DNA of 16,874 nucleotides from DASVTR01 sp033855775 (GTDB taxonomy: Bacteria > Acidobacteriota > Blastocatellia > Pyrinomonadales > Pyrinomonadaceae). The notes beneath the pieces are model-generated. The model was not told the DNA's origin, searched no databases, and was given only the letters and a program-made list of their open reading frames with translations. The DNA lies in NCBI GenBank assembly GCA_033855775.1, contig JAWVFT010000043.1:1-16874 (forward strand). Direction: 5' to 3'. A program made the position numbers and the translations under genes. This document shows, piece after piece, positions 10,004 through 15,251 of the stretch. Every line of letters starts with the position of its first letter. Position 1 is the first letter of the stretch.

Positions 10004-10150
10004 AAGAAGAGACGCGGCGACGCGGGGACGCGGGGACGCGGAGAAAAAGCGTTGCTATCTTCGAGTGAGCTTCTCTGTCTCTTGCGCTTATTGTATCTCC
10101 CGCTCGCCGCGTCTCCGCGTCTCCCACTCCCCGCGTCTCTTCTTTCATTC
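9998..10150. repeat. Convergent-gene inverted repeat with tandem octamer arms
   Basis: GAATGAAAGAAGAGACGCGG (9998-10017) recurs as a perfect 20-bp reverse complement at 10131-10150. The left arm continues as four tandem octamers GACGCGGN (10011-10042), and the right arm holds units of CCGCGTCT (about 10108-10140). The structure spans the stop codons of both convergent genes, so the PilZ gene and the CBM9-like gene end in the same sequence. A bidirectional terminator or mRNA end-protecting hairpin is likely. Confidence 0.8.
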
Positions 10151-10789
10151 CTTGAAACGGAGCCAGCCGAAAGCTGACGGGACATGGAAGTTTGGTTCGG
10201 GCGCGCGTGTCGGTTGCCATGCGAGGTAGCCGCGCTCAGGCCCCGCGCCGACGCAGCGAAAGAGATTGACGCGCCAACGCTCATCCGGCTGCGGCGCGCG
10301 ACCGAAGGCCGGCCACGGAACGCGCAGAGCGATTGTGATAACGCCCTCGCCAATGTGCGCGGCGGCGCTCATGCCGGAGTTAAAGCGCCAGCCCGTCAAG
10401 CGTTCGCCGTCTTTGTGCTCGATAGACAAGTCAAGCCACTCGCCCGTCGGCGCGGCTTCAAATTCCAGATACCGCTGCGGATTTTGTGCGTCCGTTGCGA
10501 CGTAGATTTCGCACACGTCTCTGTCCCACAAACCGAGCGTCTTCTGTTCGACCTGCGGCGTGTCGCTCTTGATTAAAGGTTCCGCTTGAGCGCAGACGAA
10601 GCGAACGCAGAGCGCATCCGGCGTCCAGATAATTCGCGCTTCGGCTTGTCTTGAAGAAGGAGCTTCGCGGCCAGACCAGTAGCGCGTGAGCCGAACGGGT
10701 CGCGCAGCGTTCCATTCGTCGCTCTCAAAATCTGCGGCGGCGATGTCTCTGCTTGAGCGTTGAGCTTCGATGATGTGCTCGTCTTCCAT
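10145..10789 (-). CDS. CBM9-like carbohydrate-binding-fold protein, probably cytoplasmic
   Basis: 214 residues with the sequence pattern of the family 9-like carbohydrate-binding (DOMON-type) fold: an early strand ARIIWTPDALCVRFVC, then LGLWDRDVCEIYV (about 85-97), YLEFEAAPTGEWLD (about 107-120), ITIALRVPW, and the closing RVNLFRC to YLAWQPTRAPEPNFHVPSAFGWLRF (about 173-212). Extracellular members bind sugars in plant-polymer-degrading enzymes. This protein has no signal peptide and no attached enzyme, so its ligand and role are open. It starts 30 bp after the MFS transporter stop on the same strand, suggesting one transcript. No clear ribosome binding site. Fold assignment is fairly sure, function is not. 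Confidence 0.8.
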   Translation of the reverse strand: MEDEHIIEAQRSSRDIAAADFESDEWNAARPVRLTRYWSGREAPSSRQAEARIIWTPDALCVRFVCAQAEPLIKSDTPQVEQKTLGLWDRDVCEIYVATDAQNPQRYLEFEAAPTGEWLDLSIEHKDGERLTGWRFNSGMSAAAHIGEGVITIALRVPWPAFGRAPQPDERWRVNLFRCVGAGPERGYLAWQPTRAPEPNFHVPSAFGWLRFKE

Positions 10790-10819
10790 GCTTGATTTTC
10801 CACGGCCCTCCGGCGGCCT

Positions 10820-12142
10820 TCAGCGGGCGGCCCCGGTTGTTTCGGATTCGAGTCGCAGTTCTTCCTTGACGGCCTTGCGTCGCTCGTCCGGCGCGCGATC
10901 CCACCAGCGTTTGGTCGCAAACCAGACGAGGCCGGGAACGATGAAGAGAAGGCCGATGCCGACGGTCACGGTTCTGGGAGAGTAGTTAAAGCGGTCGAGC
11001 AGTTCGCCCGTGGCGTAGTTTGACGCGGCCATCATCAGCGTCAGCAGAGCCAGTTCGGCGGCAAAGACGCGCCCGCGAAAGTTGTCCTCCACCACAGACT
11101 GCAACAGCACCGTCGAGTTGACCCACAGCACGCTGCCGCCCGCGTGCGCGACGGAGAGCAAGAGGATGGCCAGAAAGAAGTTGGTCGCGCATCCGAAGGC
11201 TATGTAGAAGAGGCCGCCGACGAGAAACGAGATGCCGATGGCCGTTTGCAATCGCTCGCGCGTCTCCCCGGCAAAGCGGCGGAAGACGATGGGGCCGACG
11301 GCTGTGCCGATGCCGCGCGCGGCATAGAGGGCTCCGATGCCGCGCGCCGTGTCGCCGCCGATGGGGAAAATCTTTTCACCGAAGACGGCCAGGAGCGTCA
11401 GTATGCCGCCGCCCAATCCCCAAGCGGGCTTGACCATCATCACGGCGAAGATGCGCGGGCGAGCGATGACGTAGCGTGCGCCTTCGATAGTGTCCGCGAT
11501 GCCCAGAGCCTTGCTGATGGTCAGCTTGCTTTTCAAGCGCGCAGGGCGTTTCGGAAAACGCACGCTCGCCACCAGCATCGCCGAAGCGAGATACGTCGCG
11601 GCGTCCAGAATAAAGGCTCCGTCCGTGCCGAGCCAGCCCGTTATCACTCCGCCGATGGCCGCGCCGAGCGTCAGCATCGCAGACCATGTGGCCGAAGAGA
11701 TGGCATTGGCCGGAACCAACTCGCGCGGCGCGACGATGGAGGGAATGACCGCCGACTTCGCAGGCTCGAAGAAAGTCGAGAAGGTCAGTTGCAGCATCGT
11801 CAGCACATAGACGAGCCAGAGTTGGTCAGGGCGTCGAACGAAAAGGAATCCGAGGACGACCACGGCGCGCATCAGGTCTGAGCTAATCATTACGGCGCGA
11901 CGGCTGAAGCGGTCTGCGACGACGCCCGACAGCGGGCCGATGATGAAGGTCGGGACGAAGCGCGCGACGAGGAGCAGCCCGATGGCGCGGCCTGAGCCTG
12001 TGAGGCGCAGGACAATCGTGTAGAGGGCGATGGTGTCCAGCCAGTCGCCGAGTTGGCTAATGACCTGGCCTAGCCAGAGTTGACGAAAGTTGCGATTTCC
12101 TCGCAGCAGTTCCAGATAGCCGACGGGCCTTGCCAGTTCCAT
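10820..12142 (-). CDS. MFS transporter, EntS/MFS_3-type exporter family
   Basis: 440 residues with about 12 membrane helices in two halves. The MFS motif A is present after the second helix as GVVADRFSRR (about 73-82). The N-terminal NFRQLWLGQVISQLGDWLDTIAL segment and ATYLASAMLVASVRFPKR, near the end of the first half, are typical of the MFS_3 group, which includes the enterobactin exporter EntS and many putative drug or siderophore exporters. It should sit in the inner membrane and export a small molecule by proton antiport; the substrate cannot be read from sequence. It heads a likely two-gene transcript with the CBM9-like gene. The start at 12142 keeps the usual short cytoplasmic N-terminus; only a weak purine stretch precedes it. 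Confidence 0.92.
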   Translation of the reverse strand: MELARPVGYLELLRGNRNFRQLWLGQVISQLGDWLDTIALYTIVLRLTGSGRAIGLLLVARFVPTFIIGPLSGVVADRFSRRAVMISSDLMRAVVVLGFLFVRRPDQLWLVYVLTMLQLTFSTFFEPAKSAVIPSIVAPRELVPANAISSATWSAMLTLGAAIGGVITGWLGTDGAFILDAATYLASAMLVASVRFPKRPARLKSKLTISKALGIADTIEGARYVIARPRIFAVMMVKPAWGLGGGILTLLAVFGEKIFPIGGDTARGIGALYAARGIGTAVGPIVFRRFAGETRERLQTAIGISFLVGGLFYIAFGCATNFFLAILLLSVAHAGGSVLWVNSTVLLQSVVEDNFRGRVFAAELALLTLMMAASNYATGELLDRFNYSPRTVTVGIGLLFIVPGLVWFATKRWWDRAPDERRKAVKEELRLESETTGAAR

Positions 12143-12189
12143 CTACGCTCTTGCCGTCCCGTTCAAAAGTGTGCCGCCTTAAACGAAGC

Positions 12190-12252
12190 TCAATCGTGAA
12201 TCGTCGAGCGTGAATAAAAAAACGGCTGCTTCCACTCGCGATTCTCGATTGA
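12190..12252. repeat. Imperfect inverted repeat upstream of the MFS gene
   Basis: TCAATCGTGAATCGTCGAG (12190-12208) pairs with CTCGCGATTCTCGATTGA (12235-12252) apart from one mismatch and a small bulge. A TTGACGATTTGACG motif adjoins it (12249-12262) and recurs with one extra T at 2333-2347, next to the SPFH gene. Confidence 0.5.
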
Positions 12253-12480
12253 CGATTTGACGCAGCAGGGTTGCACCGCCGCGCCGCGCTTGTCAAATCT
12301 CCGTTCACGCAGATTGCTCGCTTCAATGTCAAGCTGACCTGTCAGATTGATTTGGCAGTGGCTCGGCGATTTGTCTCAAACTGAAGGTCGAAACGGGTTA
12401 AGTGAAACGCACGTGAGGACTTGACTGCGCGCATGTGTTTTTCGGCGCAGCGCGGCACGCGGGTTGATATGTGATGAGGC

Positions 12481-12537
12481 GCGGCTAGGAAGCGTTCAGG
12501 CGCTTCGCGGACTCTCCGCACGGAGTTCGTTAGCCGC
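12481..12537. ncRNA. Candidate structured RNA: three-way-junction fold
   Basis: GCGGCTA (12481-12487) closes with TAGCCGC (12531-12537). Inside are two hairpins, GAAGCG-ttcagg-CGCTTC (12489-12506) and CTCCG-ca-CGGAG (12514-12525). Length, missing T-arm and missing anticodon arm rule out a tRNA. It may be a structured leader, a small RNA or a recombination site; transcription is not shown. Confidence 0.3.
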
Positions 12538-12926
12538 ACCATTTTGACATCCGAGCTTGAGCGCCTCTTTCGTCGCACGACCGAAAGAGAGAGCGCACGG
12601 CTCGAACGCTCTCTCACCCCGAATCGGCGGACGAATGCCACGTGTCCGCCGCTTGCCCCGTCCCACGTTCGGCAGCGCGCCAATTGCCCGGCGTCGTTTC
12701 CGAACGTGGGACACTTACACAGTTTGCGCCCACGCTCAACCAGGCGCAGGCGCGGAGCCAACGCGAGAGCATGTATATCAGAGCCTTGAGCGAGCCATTC
12801 AGCTTGGCCGAAGCCATTGAGATAGAAAGCGAAAGATGCTCGTCCCTCGCCCGTGACGAGCAAAGGGAACGCGAACGGGTTGCGCCAACGCGCGCCGCCC
12901 GCCATCGTTCGTTAGCTCTTACCATT
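12525..12926. repeat. Segment bounded by a repeated GTTCGTTAGC...ACCATT motif
   Basis: GTTCGTTAGC-N3-ACCATT occurs at 12525-12543 and GTTCGTTAGC-N4-ACCATT at 12907-12926, 382 bp apart, and a related CGTTAGCCACC follows at 12936-12946. Four perfect hairpins lie between. It looks like a small insertion or cassette with direct-repeat ends, but no recombinase or coding sequence is inside. Confidence 0.4.
12660..12712. repeat. Perfect 13-bp inverted repeat with 27-nt loop
   Basis: GTCCCACGTTCGG (12660-12672) and CCGAACGTGGGAC (12700-12712) are exact reverse complements. It is the strongest of a row of three, after GAGAGAGCG/CGCTCTCTC (12587-12595 with 12607-12615) and CGGCGGAC/GTCCGCCG (12625-12632 with 12644-12651). 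Confidence 0.6.
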
Positions 12927-12988
12927 GAACAGAAGCGTTAGCCACCAGACTGCGCCGCGTAGAGAAATCCGCATCGAGCGGCACGGTC

Positions 12989-12992
12989 GGAG
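12989..12992 (+). promoter_or_regulatory. Ribosome binding site of the HD-GYP/GGDEF gene
   Basis: GGAG with an 8-nt spacer to the ATG at 13001 supports this start over later in-frame ATGs. Confidence 0.6.
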
Positions 12993-13000
12993 AACTGCGG

Positions 13001-14983
13001 ATGAAAAAGTTAGAGAGATTTGACGGCCACCTTGCGTCGCGGCTTTACCTACCCGTGCTGTTGGCCGTCGCGGCGTCTTATATGTCCGTGCTGATGCTGG
13101 CCGCCGCCTCGACGCTCGGGCTGCTCTATGCTTTGCTCGGCGTGCCCGTCATCGCGCTGGCCTGCGTCGCCTGCAAGATACACTGCGAGCGGCTCAACGA
13201 AAACACTCGCGCCGCTTCCAAGCTGAGTCATCTTCATCTGGCGACGGTCGAAGCTCTCGCCACGGCCATTGACGCCAGAGACCAGACATCGCATTGCCAC
13301 GTGCGCCGCGTGCAAATCTACGCCGCCGGAATGGGCCGCGTCTTCTGCCTGCCCGACGAAGAGATTGAAGCCCTCAAGGCCGGAGCGCTGCTGCACGACA
13401 TCGGCAAGCTGGCCGTTCCAGACCACATCCTGAACAATCCGGGCCGGCTGACGACGCAGGAGTTTGAGCGCATGAAGGTGCATACGACGGTCGGCGCGGA
13501 GATACTGAGCCGCGTTGATTTTCCGTATCCGGTCGTGCCTATCGTTCGTCATCATCATGAACAGTGGAACGGTTTGGGCTACCCGGAAGGCTTGAAGGGC
13601 GAAGCGATTCCGATGACCGCGCGCATCATCACGGTCGTTGACTGCTTCGACTCTGTGCGCGAAGACCGCCCCTTTCGTCGCGGCCTGACGCGCGAGGAAG
13701 CCATCGCCCTGCTCTTGCGCGGCAGCGGCACGCATTACGACCCGAAGGTCGTCGAATTGTTCATCAAACACCTGCCGCGCTTTGAGAAAGAGATTGCCGC
13801 GCTCGGCCTTGAATTGAAATCGCCTGCGAGCAAAGACGCCGCGCCAAACGCTCTCCTGCTCGCCGGTGTCGCGCAGAGCAAAGAGCAGTTGGCGACCTTA
13901 GCCTACGACCAGATTAAGAACGCGCACCGCGAAGTCTATGCTCTCTACGAAATCGCGCGCACCTTCGGCTCGTCGCTCGACATCGAAGACACCGTTTCGA
14001 TTCTCGTCAACAAGGTCGGCCACGTCGTCCCCTTCGAGACTTGCGCCGTTTACCTCTACGACGACTTGAAAGGCTATGCCACCGCCGCGCACGTCGCCGG
14101 AAAAAACTCGGACGCGCTGCTCAATCGCTGCGTCGCCCCCGGCGAAGGCGTCACCGGCTTTGCCCTCGCCAATCGCCGCTCGATTACGCGCATTGACCCC
14201 AAGCTCGACTTCGAGAACGTAGAGTTGGCCGCCGACAGCGACTATCGTTCGATGGTCTCTCTGCCGCTGATGAAAGACGAGCGATTGCTCGGCGCTCTCT
14301 CGGTCTACTCCGTGCAGTTGTCGCATTACACGGACGACCACTTGCGGCTGCTCGAAACCGTCACGCGGCTTGCGTCCGACGCGCTCTTTAACGCGATGCA
14401 TCACGCCGAGACGGAATCCAACGCGATGACAGACCCGCTGACGGGCTTGCCCAACGCGCGCTCGATGTACCTGCGCTTCGAGCAGGAAGCCTCGCGCGCC
14501 CGCCGCAAGAATCTTCCTTTCCAAGTCATCATGCTCGACCTTGACGACTTCAAGCAGGTCAACGACACTTTCGGCCACAGAGTCGGCGATAAAATGCTGC
14601 GCGAGATTGCGCGGCTGCTGCAAGCGCAGATGCGCGACTACGATTTTCTGGCGCGCTACGCGGGCGACGAGTTTGTCGCCATCGTGCAAGACCTCGTGGG
14701 CGAACAGGTCGAAGAACTGCGCGAGCGCATCGAACAGACAATCAACAACTTCACGCTGCACGTCCGCGCAGAGCATCATGCGCGCGTCGGCATTAGCTGC
14801 GGCACGGCGACCTACAGCGTTGACGGCGAAACCCTCGACCAACTCCTCATCGCCGCCGACCAGGCCATGTATTCCGCCAAGTCAGTCCATAAACAACAAC
14901 GCCAAGCCACCATTGAAGACACCTCTTCCACCTCCGCCCTCGACCTACAGACCGGCAAACTCACTTCGACGGCAATCAACTAA
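13001..14983 (+). CDS. Bifunctional HD-GYP / GAF / GGDEF c-di-GMP enzyme
   Basis: 660 residues. Two N-terminal membrane helices (about 16-36 and 39-58) anchor it. The HD-GYP phosphodiesterase domain (about 80-262) has H100, the HDIGK motif (132-136), H161, the HHHE stretch (184-187), GLGYP (191-195) and a metal-site D214, so the catalytic set looks complete. A GAF sensor domain spans about 315-465. The C-terminal GGDEF domain (about 475-630) opens with MTDPLTGLPNA and carries the active-site variant AGDEF (554-558), a substitution compatible with activity in characterised cyclases, and an intact inhibitory-site RDYD (545-548) five residues before it. It could both make and degrade c-di-GMP, switched by the GAF ligand. 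A Ser/Thr-rich tail follows. A sensor kinase gene lies downstream. Confidence 0.95.
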   Translation: MKKLERFDGHLASRLYLPVLLAVAASYMSVLMLAAASTLGLLYALLGVPVIALACVACKIHCERLNENTRAASKLSHLHLATVEALATAIDARDQTSHCHVRRVQIYAAGMGRVFCLPDEEIEALKAGALLHDIGKLAVPDHILNNPGRLTTQEFERMKVHTTVGAEILSRVDFPYPVVPIVRHHHEQWNGLGYPEGLKGEAIPMTARIITVVDCFDSVREDRPFRRGLTREEAIALLLRGSGTHYDPKVVELFIKHLPRFEKEIAALGLELKSPASKDAAPNALLLAGVAQSKEQLATLAYDQIKNAHREVYALYEIARTFGSSLDIEDTVSILVNKVGHVVPFETCAVYLYDDLKGYATAAHVAGKNSDALLNRCVAPGEGVTGFALANRRSITRIDPKLDFENVELAADSDYRSMVSLPLMKDERLLGALSVYSVQLSHYTDDHLRLLETVTRLASDALFNAMHHAETESNAMTDPLTGLPNARSMYLRFEQEASRARRKNLPFQVIMLDLDDFKQVNDTFGHRVGDKMLREIARLLQAQMRDYDFLARYAGDEFVAIVQDLVGEQVEELRERIEQTINNFTLHVRAEHHARVGISCGTATYSVDGETLDQLLIAADQAMYSAKSVHKQQRQATIEDTSSTSALDLQTGKLTSTAIN

Positions 14984-14986
14984 AAG

Positions 14987-15084
14987 AGTGATGAGTGACA
15001 AGTGACAAGTGACGAGCAAGAACAAGCGACGAGTCGTCAGCATCGGATTGCTGGCTTTTAACTCGTCACTTGTCACTCGTCACT
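14987..15084. repeat. Inverted repeat built of tandem AGTGACN heptamers
   Basis: Four heptamers, AGTGATG, AGTGACA, AGTGACA and AGTGACG, run from 14987 to 15014, starting 3 bp after the HD-GYP/GGDEF stop. The right arm (15061-15084) is the reverse complement of three such units. The loop contains a short palindrome GACGAGTCGTC (15028-15038). A transcription-end structure is likely. The unit length and head-to-tail order recall the short tandemly repeated sequences known from filamentous cyanobacteria. Confidence 0.75.
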
Positions 15085-15090
15085 GCTTTC

Positions 15091-15120
15091 TTGACAAAGC
15101 CGCTCCGGTTCGCTTTCAAT
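15091..15120 (+). promoter_or_regulatory. Candidate sigma-70-type promoter for the sensor kinase gene
   Basis: TTGACA (15091-15096) matches the -35 consensus fully, and TTCAAT (15115-15120) matches 4/6 of the -10 at an 18-bp spacing. It lies just past the heptamer hairpin and about 130 bp before the kinase start, so the kinase would be transcribed separately from the gene before it. Confidence 0.4.
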
Positions 15121-15251
15121 CTTGGTTAGGAGATAAGCGGCGACGACTTCTCCGTGTGTTGCGCCCGCCGCGAGGGAAAGTTTCGATGGCGCGTGTTCAG
15201 TCCTTGCCCGATTTTGATTGAATGCGCGCCGGTGGTCCCAAGTCTGAAGGC

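Larger units (their letters stand above)
12143..13000. other. 858-bp divergent region without a credible gene, rich in inverted repeats
   Basis: The region lies between the divergent MFS and HD-GYP/GGDEF genes. Open frames occur on both strands (for example 12342-12905 minus and 12642-12941 plus), but they overlap each other, are rich in Arg, Ser and Trp, show no domain and are crossed by hairpins, so I regard them as chance. What it holds: an imperfect hairpin at 12190-12252, a foldable three-way junction at 12481-12537, perfect hairpins at 12587-12615, 12625-12651, 12660-12712 and 12837-12862, and repeated motifs at 12525, 12907 and 12936. The promoters of both flanking genes must also lie here. 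Confidence 0.6.

Noticed and set aside
12481..12540. Integron attC site
   Set aside because: GTTAGCC does not fit the GTTRRRY core, and the fold is two separate hairpins in a junction instead of one long imperfect stem.
12481..12540. tRNA-like cloverleaf
   Set aside because: Only 57 nt, with no TTCRA loop, no D-loop and no anticodon arm on either strand.
12342..12905. 187-residue minus-strand open frame in the gene-free region
   Set aside because: Overlapped by open frames on both strands, crossed by several perfect hairpins, Arg/Ser-rich, no ribosome binding site and no recognisable domain. It could be a remnant but cannot be supported.
13898..14842. 314-residue minus-strand open frame opposite the HD-GYP/GGDEF gene
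   Set aside because: Complement of conserved GAF and GGDEF coding sequence; no domain of its own.
14987..15084. CRISPR array
   Set aside because: Repeat units are 7 nt and directly adjacent with no spacers, and no cas gene is present.
15009..15221. 70-residue plus-strand open frame before the kinase
   Set aside because: It begins inside the heptamer hairpin, spans the likely kinase promoter, has no domain and ends in the TGA directly before the alternative kinase ATG.
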